Source: Planctomycetota bacterium
Lineage (GTDB): Bacteria; Planctomycetota; UBA1135; GCA-002686595
NCBI GenBank assembly: GCA_026692665.1
Contig: JAPLOF010000019.1
Location: 1-64,000, forward strand
Direction: 5' to 3'
DNA length: 64,000 nucleotides
Within the stretch, counting starts at the first letter, position 1. Each line of letters opens with the position of its first letter. Positions 27,101 to 35,312 of the stretch are shown piece after piece. Made by a program: the position numbers and the translations under genes. The notes below the pieces were generated by a model. It did not search any database. It saw only the letters and a list, made by a program, of their open reading frames with translations, and was not told the origin of the DNA.

Positions 27101-27822
27101 AGCGTGAGTGCCAACGCGGCGCGCGCGGCCACGGTATCCGGGTGATCCGTGCCTCGGGTACGGATGCGTGACTCGAGCACCGATTCGCGCAGGACCCGCG
27201 CTGCTTGCAGCTCGCCGATGTTCGACAGGACGGTTCCCAGTTGGGTGCGCGTCGAGAGGAGGTCCGGGTGATCGTGCGGAAGGGCTCGCTCGCGAACCTC
27301 GAGCACCGTTTCATACAGTCGGCGCGCCCCCGCGAAGTCACCGAGTTGGGACCATGCGGCCGCAAGGTTCGAGCGGGCTTGTTGCACACTCGAAGAGTCC
27401 ACTGGCTCGTCACGACTGCGTACTTCGAGAACCGACTCCCAGGCGCTGGCAGCGAGGTGCACGTCGCCGGACTTCCACGCGCAGAGCCCTGCCCGGTCCA
27501 TCAGTGCCGACCAGTTCGGGTCGCGGGAACTCAACGGGCAAGCGAGCAGCGACGTGACGGCGGCTGCCGTCTCGGTGCGAGCTCGAACGGTGTCACTCGA
27601 CCTGAGTGCCGACTCCGCAGCGACGACGGCTGCCGCGGCGGCGTCCGAAAGAGTCCCCTCCGCCTGTCCGCCTGCGACGCTCGCGCGCGGAACGACTTGC
27701 GTGGCGGCGAAGGCGATCGTGACGGATTCGGACGCCTCGCGTGTGTGCGCGCGCGCCGTGGCCGCGAGGGACAGTGCGGCCACCAAGGACGCCAACGACG
27801 CACGAGTACCAGGGGCGAGCAT
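24145..27822 (-). CDS. Secreted TPR-CHAT domain protein
   Basis: 1225 residues from the ATG at 27822. An N-terminal signal-like segment (SLASLVAALSLAATARA) is followed by about 10-12 TPR units of 42 residues with the kinesin-light-chain-like pattern ALPHDHPDLLSTRTQLG...LGDLxGARxLxExVL. A helical linker leads to a C-terminal CHAT domain (about residues 870-1225), a caspase/separase-fold peptidase. The predicted catalytic dyad is His1044 in WLHVATHGW and Cys1128 in LAVLSACDSA, with the usual GQGVASMQKALQIAGARSVITSLWKVPDEAT segment after the Cys. CHAT proteins are proteases in defence and cell-death systems, usually cytosolic; here the signal peptide suggests an extracytoplasmic site. A TAGACT box (27833-27838) lies 10 nt before the ATG. 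Confidence 0.85.
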   Translation of the reverse strand: MLAPGTRASLASLVAALSLAATARAHTREASESVTIAFAATQVVPRASVAGGQAEGTLSDAAAAAVVAAESALRSSDTVRARTETAAAVTSLLACPLSSRDPNWSALMDRAGLCAWKSGDVHLAASAWESVLEVRSRDEPVDSSSVQQARSNLAAAWSQLGDFAGARRLYETVLEVRERALPHDHPDLLSTRTQLGTVLSNIGELQAARVLRESVLESRIRTRGTDHPDTVAARAALALTLKLQGDLAGARALEESVLASRTRVLAPDHPDVLAARQNLAATLLSQGDVAEARAHYSAVLEARMRTLPADSVELRVARANLAVTAFRLGDLEGARRLQEEVLAACVSTLPPDHPYLSAARTNLAATLYMQGDIVSARELQEAVLDVYSRTLHPDHPDLHRLRTDLANTLEAQGDLLGARVLRESALAALERTLPSDHPDVLRGRANLVQTMQQQAEWREARRELDSLLESAKSLPETDPERLRLSEMMARTLRELGDLQGARVVLTGVVDSYARTLPETHPYLLRAQAALAAVLHALGDFEAALTLREVIYAARSSTLDADHDDVQVAASNLAAVLIDQASCARSGLPAPSSENAQSLELARAVELLKSLSRSRARVANQVRRSASGREAEARCATLASSLSFTLSVGLGYGGLTPMKELWPEIFLQSEATRNAAVSVGQRTRHAEDDPEYERLRAGLRTATDELVRLVQRGSSREEFLHAQAAREQAERHLLELAGSEMDRRSEPEVDTATLSAHLDPGVVALAFRRFSRFDVTWGQAPGSDPLGPSNAGKTRKNSVVESLCVFLVHSSADAADRKDTALELVDLGSLAEVEKAVRAWQIALGVDVSRGLASNPVARDAIVERGNQLRHIVLDPLLQRIGEARHVIVVLDDVLHLLPLEALPLGQPGPEGKVVLAGDRYQFEVRATLRELLEPAPKPSSSNTLLALGGPSFNSEPQPLDTTADESTPADPVGSSSGPMPRAARFERSFEPLPFTGEEARGVAALHAEVFEGGGTAVVLEKRKASRSALSMLAPSARWLHVATHGWTMAPSTLAWDDPRPGRGDELALAPLTGAETLRGMSPMLLCGLALAGSNLPPDSMGHARGLLTAEELAALDLSGCELAVLSACDSARGEMRRAGQGVASMQKALQIAGARSVITSLWKVPDEATKELLLDFYRRVWVERVPKWRALWEAKRRLREALDERGESRYQMRDWAAWVLTGEPD

Positions 27823-27832
27823 GGCAGGGGCC

Positions 27833-27838
27833 AGTCTA
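27833..27838 (-). promoter_or_regulatory. -10-like box TAGACT before the CHAT gene
   Basis: TAGACT on the minus strand, 10 nt before the ATG at 27822. It lies in the 151-bp divergent region shared with the propeller gene at 27974. Confidence 0.4.
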
Positions 27839-27973
27839 CGCGGTCCACCGCGGCCCGCGGCGATCGGCTCGGGCGTCTCCTCCCGGCCAGCCGACGCAAC
27901 TTGCAGGCTACGGGGGGGGCGCCTACCCTGGCGAGGGTCCTTCCCATGTGGTGAACAACCGAGGTCGCCTGCC

Positions 27974-29944
27974 ATGCGATTGCATGTCGTTCTGCTGGCC
28001 GCGCTGCTGCTCGCTTCGACCGCACGATCCCAAACGCAACTCGTCGTCGGCCAGTACAAGTCGTCCGACCCCCGACTCGAGAAGATGAATCTCGACGGTA
28101 GCGGTGTCGCGAACCTCTTCGCGCCCGGCAATCCGTTCCCGACGTCTGACTGGTTGCTCGTCGGTGTCGCGATCGACTCCGCCTCAGGCCGGGTCTACTG
28201 GAGCCATGGATCGTTCGGCTCCGGGAGAATCGGTCGAGCGAACCTCGACGGTTCTGGGCAGACGACTCTGCTGTCCAGCTTGAAGTCCGTGCGAGGTCTC
28301 GCACTCGACGTGCCGGCGGGCAAGATGTACTGGTCCAACTCGCCTGCGGCTGGCAATGCCGGCGGTCTGATCGAGCGGGCGAACCTGGACGGAACAGGAC
28401 GGGAGACGGTGTACGCCGTCACACCCTACGACCCGTCGTTCTCGAAGATCGGACGTCCGACAGTCGATTCCGTGAACGGCTGGGTGTGGTTCGGCACCAA
28501 CGACAGGGTCTTGCGCGTGAATACGGACGGCCCGCCTTTCGTTGCACGAACGATGGTCACGGGACTCTCCACCCCGACGCGCATTCAGGTCGACGTCGCG
28601 AACGGCTGGATCTACGGCATCGACTCCGACACGGTGAGCGACTGCGTATGGCGCGCGCGCTACGACGACAGTGGATTCCAACTCCTGGCCGATCTCTCGC
28701 CGGCCTCGGTGGAGTCGTCGGGCCTGAACGACCTGGCGCTCGACCGCCTGAACGCACGGTTCTACGTGTCCGACGACCTCAGGGACTACGTCAAGGTCGC
28801 GAACTCCGATGGGACGAATCTGCAAACGGTGTTCACCCCCGTCGTGGGTTGGTCGCCCTCCGCGATCACCCTGGACACGAGCGCGCCCCAGGCTCTCGAG
28901 GACTGCAATCACAACGGCACGCGAGACCTGACGGACATCACTCTCGCCACGAGTTCCGACTGCGATCTCGACGGCGTTCCGGACGAATGCCAAGGAGCCT
29001 ACGTGTGCAGTGGTCCTTCGGACCTCCTGTATCAGCCGTCGAATCCCGCCGCGACCGCGCGCGCACTTGGAGGCGTGGCGCCGGCGACGATCTGGACGGT
29101 GTTCCAGCCGTTCGATGTCCCGGCTGGCGGCTGGCGGGTTGGCGAGATCGTCCTCGACGGACGTTGCTCGAACTACGATCCAGCTGGTTTCCAGGCCACG
29201 CTGTTCCCCGACATCGGAGGGAACTACCCCAACGAGTCCGTCCCGATCGCGAGCGGCACGGGCCGTTTCCGTTTCTCGACGCACGAGATCACGGTGGGGT
29301 TCGACGTCGCGCTCCCCGCAGGGCGACACTGGGTGCGCCTGTCAGGGAACGGCGTCTACACGGCGGGCGTGTTCACGGCGACGAGCGGTCTCCCCTCGCT
29401 CAGCCGCTCGAGTGCGGGCAACGATTTCCCCGGCCAACCGCCGATCGCGCTGCGTCTGCGCGAGCCGCGCCGGTTCACGCCGTTCTGCGCCGGCGACGGC
29501 AGCGCGAACGCCTGTCCGTGCGGGAATCTCGGAGCGACCGGGCGCGGGTGCGCGAGCTCGGTCCCCACCTTCGGAGCGCTGCTGACCGCCAGCGGATTGG
29601 CCAGTGTCAGCGCGGATGGCGTCGTGCTGACTGCCTACGGGACACCGGCGAGTTCGACGCTCTACTTCCAGGGGACTGCACAGCAGAGCGCTGGACTCGG
29701 GGCGGTTTTCGGTGACGGCCTGCGGTGCGTCAGCGGTGGCGTGATCCGGCTCGGAACGAAGTTCGCCAGTGGCGGTACATCGAGCTATCCCGGTGTCGGC
29801 GATCCATCGGTCTCCGCGCGGGGTTTGATTCCGCTTGGAGGCGGCACGCGCCACTACCAGGCGTGGTACCGGAACGCCGCGGCGTTCTGTACGCCGAGCA
29901 CGTTCAACCTCTCGAACGGGCTCCAGATCGACTGGGGTGCGTGA
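27974..29944 (+). CDS. Secreted YWTD-like propeller protein with planctomycete C-terminal Cys-rich domain
   Basis: 656 residues. Signal peptide MRLHVVLLAALLLASTARS. Residues 25-310 form a six-bladed LDL-receptor-like propeller (KMNLDGSGVANLF, GRVYWSHGSFGSGRIGRANLDGSG, GKMYWSNSPAAG, IERANLDGTGRETV). A dockerin-like or calcium-type stretch follows (DCNHNGTRDLTDITLATSSDCDLDGVPDEC). A beta-sandwich of about 140 residues comes next, and the final 153 residues (29483-29941) are the Cys-rich module FCAGDGSANACPCGN...WYRNAAAFCTPSTFNLSNG. The same module ends the proteins at 37033-38703 and 54528-56438. A GAGG Shine-Dalgarno sequence lies 9 nt before the ATG. Surface or secreted; ligand unknown. Confidence 0.88.
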   Translation: MRLHVVLLAALLLASTARSQTQLVVGQYKSSDPRLEKMNLDGSGVANLFAPGNPFPTSDWLLVGVAIDSASGRVYWSHGSFGSGRIGRANLDGSGQTTLLSSLKSVRGLALDVPAGKMYWSNSPAAGNAGGLIERANLDGTGRETVYAVTPYDPSFSKIGRPTVDSVNGWVWFGTNDRVLRVNTDGPPFVARTMVTGLSTPTRIQVDVANGWIYGIDSDTVSDCVWRARYDDSGFQLLADLSPASVESSGLNDLALDRLNARFYVSDDLRDYVKVANSDGTNLQTVFTPVVGWSPSAITLDTSAPQALEDCNHNGTRDLTDITLATSSDCDLDGVPDECQGAYVCSGPSDLLYQPSNPAATARALGGVAPATIWTVFQPFDVPAGGWRVGEIVLDGRCSNYDPAGFQATLFPDIGGNYPNESVPIASGTGRFRFSTHEITVGFDVALPAGRHWVRLSGNGVYTAGVFTATSGLPSLSRSSAGNDFPGQPPIALRLREPRRFTPFCAGDGSANACPCGNLGATGRGCASSVPTFGALLTASGLASVSADGVVLTAYGTPASSTLYFQGTAQQSAGLGAVFGDGLRCVSGGVIRLGTKFASGGTSSYPGVGDPSVSARGLIPLGGGTRHYQAWYRNAAAFCTPSTFNLSNGLQIDWGA

Positions 29945-30052
29945 AACGGATGGGCCTGTCCACCCCCATCGACGGGTTGCGTCGGTGAACCGTGCGGGGC
30001 GTGTCGCGACGAGCGGTGCGCCCCACGCAGGCCGAAAAGCGCGCCGCGTGTC

Positions 30053-30754
30053 TCAGTCCCGAGAGTGCGCCAACGCGAAGGCCAGCGCAGCGGGCGTGGG
30101 CTGCGCGAGGCGCGTGACCCGACCGAAGGCCGCGGGCTCGTGGCGGACCAGCGCCTCGAACGTGGTCTCGCCGATCGCGATCGCGAGCGGAGGCGCGTCG
30201 CCTGGCACGCCGGCCGCGACCCAGGCGCTGCAAGCCGAAGGGCTGGCGAAGAAGATGGCGTCGGCGCGCGGCGCAGCGGCCATGGCCAGCGCGCGGCTCG
30301 CGTAGACGACCGGTTCCGCGACGACGAGGCCGGCGTCCCGCAGCGCGGAACCGAGATCGATCGCTCGATCGCCGCGTGGCCACAGGACGCTCGAACCGGC
30401 GGACGCCCGCGACAGCACGAGCCGCGCGAGGTCGAGGGCGTCGCGCGCGGGTTCCAACGGGGCGTCGAAGCCCAGCGCGCGCATGTGCTCGGTGGCGTGC
30501 TCGCCGACGCACGCGGCGTGCGCAGCGATCGCGGGCGAGTACGTCGCGAGCCGCTCCACGAAGGGGAGCGCGCTGCGGCTCGTGATGCACAGCCAGTCGA
30601 AGCGCGCGCTGGCCGGGAACAGCGCCTCGGGGCGCAGGCCGAGCTCCTCGATGCCGATCAGCGGGAACTCGATCGCCTCCCACCCGACGGAGCGCACGGC
30701 CTCGGCCCACGCTTCGAGCCGCTCGACCGGCCCCGTCAGGAGGATGCGCTTCAT
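30053..30754 (-). CDS. hemD: Uroporphyrinogen-III synthase
   Basis: 233 residues, last gene of the haem operon. The family is poorly conserved, but the bilobal HemD pattern is visible: MKRILLTGPVERLEAWAEAVRSVGWEAIEFPLIGIE, FDWLCITSRSALPFVERL, AACVGEHATEHMRALGFD, VLWPRGDRA, VVYASRAL, and DAIFFASPSACSAWVAAG followed by AIAIGETTFEAL. It cyclises hydroxymethylbilane with inversion of ring D. The ATG at 30754 overlaps the hemC stop (ATGA), so translation is coupled. Position directly after hemC supports the call. Confidence 0.92.
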   Translation of the reverse strand: MKRILLTGPVERLEAWAEAVRSVGWEAIEFPLIGIEELGLRPEALFPASARFDWLCITSRSALPFVERLATYSPAIAAHAACVGEHATEHMRALGFDAPLEPARDALDLARLVLSRASAGSSVLWPRGDRAIDLGSALRDAGLVVAEPVVYASRALAMAAAPRADAIFFASPSACSAWVAAGVPGDAPPLAIAIGETTFEALVRHEPAAFGRVTRLAQPTPAALAFALAHSRD

Positions 30755-31686
30755 CCCACGCGCGCCGCGTCGATCAGGCGCTTCGCCCCGGCCGCCGCCA
30801 TGCGCTCGGCGAGCGCGCGCCCGAGCGCCTCGGCCTCGTCGATCGAACCCTGGATGCGGTCTTCGATGCACTCCTTGCCGTCGAGCGACAGGACGCGCGC
30901 CGTGAGCGCGATCACGTTGTCGCGCGCGCGCGCGTGCGCGCCGAGCGGGGCGTTGCAGCCACCGTGGAGCCCGTTGAGCAGCGCGCGCTCGGCCAGCGCC
31001 TCCGCGGCGGACTCGCGGTCGCAGATGCGATCGAGGTGGCGGCGCGAGCTGTCGTCGTCGATGCGGCAGATCAGGCCGACGATGCCTTGGCTCGGGGCGG
31101 GGACGGACTCCTCGCGCGTGAGGATCTGCGTGATGCGCGCGCCGAGTCCGAGCCGCTCGAGTCCGGCTCGCGCCAGCACGATGGCGTCGGCTTCGCCGCG
31201 GTCGAGCTTCGCGAGGCGCGTGTCGACGTTGCCGCGGATTGCGACGATGGTGAGGTCGGGACGAAGGCGGCGGAGCATGGCCGCGCGCCGCACGGATCCG
31301 GTCGCGACGCGCGCTCCGTGGGGCAGTTCGGCGAGCCGCACGCCGTTGCGCGAGACCAGCACGTCCTCGGCCGGACCGCGCATCAGGACGCCGCCGAGCA
31401 CGAGGCCGACGGGCAGCTCCGTGGGGACGTCCTTCAGGCTGTGCACGCCGACGTGGGCGCGCCGATCGAACAGCGCGGCGTCGACTTCGGCCGTGAAGAT
31501 GCCCGTGCGGCCGAACCGCGCGAGCTCCGTCGTCTGGTCGCGGTCGCCGCCGGACTTCACGGTCAGGATGTCGACGGCGAGATCCGAGCGCCCAGCGCGC
31601 AGGGCGCGCGCGGTCGTTTCGGCCTGCCAAAGCGCGAGCGCGCTCCCACGCGTCGCCAGGACGATCTTCGACGGCGCGCTGGTCAT
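30751..31686 (-). CDS. hemC: Hydroxymethylbilane synthase (porphobilinogen deaminase)
   Basis: 311 residues. It polymerises four porphobilinogens into hydroxymethylbilane. Motifs: KIVLATRGSALALWQAE, LTVKSGGDRDQTTELARFGRTGIFTAEVDAAL, HVGVHSLKDVPTELP, ATGSVRRAAMLRRLRPDL, IRGNVDTRLAKL, ADAIVLARAGLERLGL, and the dipyrromethane cofactor cysteine in LLNGLHGGCNAPLGAHA (about Cys243). The start overlaps the hemA stop (ATGA), and the stop overlaps the hemD start. Typical length for the family. Confidence 0.97.
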   Translation of the reverse strand: MTSAPSKIVLATRGSALALWQAETTARALRAGRSDLAVDILTVKSGGDRDQTTELARFGRTGIFTAEVDAALFDRRAHVGVHSLKDVPTELPVGLVLGGVLMRGPAEDVLVSRNGVRLAELPHGARVATGSVRRAAMLRRLRPDLTIVAIRGNVDTRLAKLDRGEADAIVLARAGLERLGLGARITQILTREESVPAPSQGIVGLICRIDDDSSRRHLDRICDRESAAEALAERALLNGLHGGCNAPLGAHARARDNVIALTARVLSLDGKECIEDRIQGSIDEAEALGRALAERMAAAGAKRLIDAARVG

Positions 31687-32930
31687 CCGAGGTTGTCCAG
31701 GAATCGTCGGTACTCCATCTGCAACGCCTCCTCGGACCGCACGCTGCGCGCGCTGGCCTTCATCTGCTCCAGCGCGGCGTCCAGGAGTCGCTTCGTCAGT
31801 TCGTGGGCGAGCTGAACCTCGCGCGGATCGCTGCGCGCACCGGCGTGCGCGTCGAGCGTCGATTCGCGGATCTCCTCGAACCGCCGACGCAGGTCGGCGA
31901 TCGCCGGAGTGAACGCCGAGTACGTCCGCGAGGTGAGGAACTTGTGGATCTCGGCGACCAGGATCGCCGTCGTTCCCTCGGCCGCGTCGGCGCGACCACG
32001 CTCGTTCTCGCGGACGATGCGCTGCAGGTCGTCGAGGTCGTAGACGAGCAGGTTGGGGTCGAGGGTCGCGACCTCGGGTGCGACGGCGCGCGGCACGGAG
32101 AGGTCGAGCACGAGCAGCGGCTTGTCACGGCGGCTGACGGCGCGTCTGTCGAAGTGTCTCGTGTCGATGGGAGGCGAGCCGGCCTCGACGCAGGCGACGA
32201 CCATGTCGGCTCGGGCGATCTGCTCGGCCAGGGCTTCCAGCCCGCAAGCCGCAGCTCCCAGTCCTCGTGCAGCCTCGACGGCGCGCTCCAACGTGCGGTT
32301 CGCGAGCGTCAGCCCGCCGATGTTCCGGTCGCGCAGGTGCTGCGCGACGAGCAGACCCGTCTCGCCGGCGCCGACCACGAGCGCGCGCTCGTCCTCGAAC
32401 GTGCCGAAGATGCGCGCGGCGAGATCGACGCCGATCTTCGCGACGGACAGCGATCCTTGACCGATCTGGGTTTCGGCGCGCAGGCGCTTGCCGGCGTGCA
32501 GGGCCTGCTGCAGCAGCGGGCGCAGGATGGAACCGAGCGTTCCAGCGGTCGTGGCCGCGTCGATGCCGCGCTTGATCTGCGCCAGGACCTCGCTCTCGCC
32601 CAGCACCAGACTGTCCAGCCCGCCCGCGACGCGGAATGCGTGGATGACGGCGGGGACGTCGTGGAACGCATAGGTGACCGAAGCATCGACGTTGCGGAAG
32701 AGCTGCGCCCGCGCCGCGGTGGCGAGGTCGAGGCCGCGCGGTCCGACCAGCAACGCCTCCGTGCGGTTGCACGTCGAAAGCACGAAGCACTCCTCGACGC
32801 CCTCGATGTTGCGCAGGGAGCACAGCGTCGCGGCGATGTCGGTCGCGCTGACCACGTAGCGCTCGCGCAGCGCGATGGGCGCCGTGCGGTGGGAGATCCC
32901 GACGAGGACGAGGGAGCGATGCGGGTCCAT
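31683..32930 (-). CDS. hemA: Glutamyl-tRNA reductase
   Basis: 415 residues from the ATG at 32930 (MDPHRSLVLVGISHRTAPIALRERY). A GTG six bases upstream (32936) overlaps the stop of the preceding gene as GTGA and may be the real coupled start. The catalytic cysteine is in CFVLSTCNRTEALL (Cys54). Further on are DSLVLGESEVLAQIK, the NADPH-binding VVGAGETGLLVAQHL, and ANRTLERA. It reduces the glutamate on tRNA-Glu to the semialdehyde, the first committed step of C5 haem synthesis, and passes it to HemL. The C-terminal dimerisation helix (IHKFLTSRTYSAFTPAIADLRRRFEEIRE) is present. Confidence 0.97.
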   Translation of the reverse strand: MDPHRSLVLVGISHRTAPIALRERYVVSATDIAATLCSLRNIEGVEECFVLSTCNRTEALLVGPRGLDLATAARAQLFRNVDASVTYAFHDVPAVIHAFRVAGGLDSLVLGESEVLAQIKRGIDAATTAGTLGSILRPLLQQALHAGKRLRAETQIGQGSLSVAKIGVDLAARIFGTFEDERALVVGAGETGLLVAQHLRDRNIGGLTLANRTLERAVEAARGLGAAACGLEALAEQIARADMVVACVEAGSPPIDTRHFDRRAVSRRDKPLLVLDLSVPRAVAPEVATLDPNLLVYDLDDLQRIVRENERGRADAAEGTTAILVAEIHKFLTSRTYSAFTPAIADLRRRFEEIRESTLDAHAGARSDPREVQLAHELTKRLLDAALEQMKASARSVRSEEALQMEYRRFLDNLG

Positions 32931-32932
32931 GC

Positions 32933-33733
32933 TCACGCCGCTCCGTGGAACGAGTGGGGGAGCAGGACGAGGACGAGCGAAAGCAGCGCCACCGCCAGCC
33001 CGCCGGCGGCTGCCCACGAAGCTCGGCGCGCGCCGAGCCCGGGAATTCGCTGCGAAAACGCCACGACCCCGAAGTGGACCCACACGGCGAGGGAGAGGAT
33101 GACCTCGGGGTGGACGTACGCGAACCCCGGCGAGCTCTCGGCGTGCGCGAGCCCGATGCCGACGTTCAGGCCGATCGTGAGCCCGATGAACCCGAGCAGC
33201 GCGGCGCGACGCGTCATCTTCGCGAGCGTGTCGAGGTTCGGGAGTCGCTCGAAGAACGTGCTGAAGTGCCGCGCGCGAATCGAGCGGAACAAGACGATCC
33301 ACAGGATGCCGTGCAGGCCTGAGAGGAAGAGCGCGGCGAGCGCGACGCAGCTGGTCGCGACGTGCGTGACCTGGAAGGGGCCCATGCCACCGACGCGCGG
33401 AAGCGGCGCGAGTGGAACGCTCGCGGACGCCACGAACTGCAGCGCCGCGACGAGGCCCAGGACGAGCCCGCCGGATCCGGTGTGCGCCGCATCGCGAGCG
33501 ACGAGTGCCCAGAGTGCGGCGGTGGCGAACGCCGTGGCCGAGACCGTGGTCCACACGTCGATGACCGGGAAGTGGCCCAGATGCACTGCGCGCAGCGCGA
33601 AGTCGAGCGTGTGCAGTGCCAAGGCTGCGCGGAGCGTCCAGCGCGCCGGCACGTCGCGCCCCAGCGCGAACAACGCAGCGGCCGCCGCATAGACGGACGG
33701 CAGCACGACGACCAGCGCCTGCAGCACGTTCAA
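32933..33733 (-). CDS. CcsA/HemX-family membrane protein
   Basis: 266 residues with about eight hydrophobic helices. Motifs such as LHTLDFALRAVHLGHFPVIDVWTTVSATAF and VTHVATSCVALAALFLSGLHGILW, and a late VHPEVILSLAVWVHFGVV, match the cytochrome c assembly CcsA/HemX group. HemX proteins often sit in haem operons and are reported to affect glutamyl-tRNA reductase levels, whereas CcsA handles haem export for cytochrome c assembly. The WWD motif of true CcsA is not evident, so HemX-like is preferred. Both ends overlap neighbours: ATGA with hemY upstream and GTGA with hemA downstream. Confidence 0.8.
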   Translation of the reverse strand: MNVLQALVVVLPSVYAAAAALFALGRDVPARWTLRAALALHTLDFALRAVHLGHFPVIDVWTTVSATAFATAALWALVARDAAHTGSGGLVLGLVAALQFVASASVPLAPLPRVGGMGPFQVTHVATSCVALAALFLSGLHGILWIVLFRSIRARHFSTFFERLPNLDTLAKMTRRAALLGFIGLTIGLNVGIGLAHAESSPGFAYVHPEVILSLAVWVHFGVVAFSQRIPGLGARRASWAAAGGLAVALLSLVLVLLPHSFHGAA

Positions 33734-35133
33734 GTCCTCTCCTCCCCGCCCCGGAGGACGTCATCGGCCGCCGCACGGCCCGAAGTGAGGACCTGCTCCA
33801 CGGAAACGCCGCCGACCCAGGCCCCGGCGAGGTGCAGGCCGGGCGCGCGCTGACGTAGCGCGGCGCGGACGTGCCGCACGCGATCCGCGTGCCCGGGGGA
33901 ATGACGAGGGATCACTTCGGTCCAACGCTCGACGTGGACTGCGACCGCGGGCGGCACGGACGAGCCGATCGCGAGCTCGAGATCCTGCCGCGCCAGCGAA
34001 GCCAACGCAGAGTCGTCGAGCCCGTCGACGTCCGATCCGCGGTAGAAGCTCGCGACGGAGCGTGCCCCGCCGGGGGCGCGATTCGGGAAGAGGTTCGTGA
34101 CGAAGATGGTACCCAGCGCGCGCGGGGCGGGCGCTGTGCGGCCGTCCTCGGCGGGCGGGACCAGGTAGCCGAAGCCCCGCGGCAGCGCCTCGAGCGCGCC
34201 GGGCGCGAAGCCCAGACCGATGGTCGTGACGCTGGCGTGGCGGACTGCGCGCAACGCGGCGAGATCCTCGGGCGAAAGCTCGTGCGCGAGGATCCGCGCC
34301 GCGGCCGGGGCCGGGAGCGTGAGTACGACGTCGTCGGCGACATGGCCGAGACCATCCCGCGTGCGGACGAGCCAGCGAGCGTCGATGCGCTCGAGCCCCT
34401 CGACCCCCGCTCCATTCCGGATGCGACCGCCGAGCTGCCTCGCGAACGCATCCACCAGCTCCTGCAGGCCGTTCGGGAACGACACGAGCGCGCTGCGCGG
34501 AAGCTCTGGGCCCGGCAGGGACTCCTTCTCCGCGAAGACGCGCGACAGGGCACCGCGCACGAGGCTCCCATGCGATGCAGCGAGGTCCCAGAGGCGCGGG
34601 AAGGCGCTCCGCGCTCCGAGCTCGTCGAGTTCCGCCGCGTGGATGCCGCGCACGAACGCGCCGGCGAAGAGACGCGACGTTTCTCGGCCGAGGCGCTCGT
34701 CGAGGAACGCGCCGAACGTGGGCTCCGGCTCGCCGTCCTGCGGCGGCACGAAGCCGCGGAACGGCTCGCTCAGGAGCTCGCGCTTCGCCTTCCACGAGAG
34801 GAGGTCGGTGGAGAGGAGTTGCGGCGGACTCATCGGCAGCGCGCGCAGCTTGCCGCGGTGCCACAGGTAGCGCGCTTTCGCCGTCGGATCCGCGCGTTCG
34901 AGCCGAGTCGAGAGTCCCAGCTCGTCGACGACGCGCCGGAACGCGGCCGATCCGGCGAGGATCGTGTTCGGTCCGCGCTCGAACCGGAAGCCCGACTTCG
35001 CGACGGTGCCCGCGACGCCGCCGACGGCGTCCGCGCGCTCGAACAGCGCGACGTCGGCCCCGGCGTCCGCGAGCCGCGCGGCCGCGGCGAGGCCCGCGAG
35101 CCCGCCCCCCACGACGATCGTGCGTCTGCCCAT
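33730..35133 (-). CDS. hemY: Protoporphyrinogen oxidase (HemY type)
   Basis: 467 residues, first gene of the five-gene haem operon. The FAD-binding N-terminus RRTIVVGGGLAGLAAAARLADAGADVALFERADAVGG has the dinucleotide-binding glycines. FERGPNTILAG, FGAFLDERLGRETSRLFAGAFVRGIHA and the C-terminal GLHLAGAWVGGVSVEQVLTSGRAAAD complete the monoamine-oxidase-like fold. It oxidises protoporphyrinogen IX (or coproporphyrinogen III in the alternative route) using oxygen. Presence of hemN and absence of a visible hemQ or hemH leaves the branch undecided. A TAGTCT box (35143-35148) lies 9 nt before the ATG and may drive the operon. Confidence 0.93.
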   Translation of the reverse strand: MGRRTIVVGGGLAGLAAAARLADAGADVALFERADAVGGVAGTVAKSGFRFERGPNTILAGSAAFRRVVDELGLSTRLERADPTAKARYLWHRGKLRALPMSPPQLLSTDLLSWKAKRELLSEPFRGFVPPQDGEPEPTFGAFLDERLGRETSRLFAGAFVRGIHAAELDELGARSAFPRLWDLAASHGSLVRGALSRVFAEKESLPGPELPRSALVSFPNGLQELVDAFARQLGGRIRNGAGVEGLERIDARWLVRTRDGLGHVADDVVLTLPAPAAARILAHELSPEDLAALRAVRHASVTTIGLGFAPGALEALPRGFGYLVPPAEDGRTAPAPRALGTIFVTNLFPNRAPGGARSVASFYRGSDVDGLDDSALASLARQDLELAIGSSVPPAVAVHVERWTEVIPRHSPGHADRVRHVRAALRQRAPGLHLAGAWVGGVSVEQVLTSGRAAADDVLRGGEERT

Positions 35134-35142
35134 GGACCCTGC

Positions 35143-35148
35143 AGACTA
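35143..35148 (-). promoter_or_regulatory. -10-like box TAGTCT of the hemY-hemX-hemA-hemC-hemD operon
   Basis: TAGTCT on the minus strand, 9 nt before the hemY ATG. The five genes downstream overlap by 4 bases at each junction, or nearly so, so a single promoter here is expected. Confidence 0.45.
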
Positions 35149-35312
35149 TGTCGCGGAGCGCGCCGCGCCAACCGTGCATGTGCGTACGGGCTCCGAGGTC
35201 GCCGTCCCTTCCGAGGACAGCCCTCCAGGCGCAGGGTCAACGGACGGACGAGTTCCCCGGCCTGGAGCCGGAACCGGCGACCGGGACGGAGCTCCCGACG
35301 CGCCGACGCGAT

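Noticed and set aside
30905..30925. Alternating CG tract as a possible Z-DNA or simple repeat feature
   Set aside because: Lies within conserved hemC coding sequence and is explained by Arg/Ala codons in GC-rich DNA.
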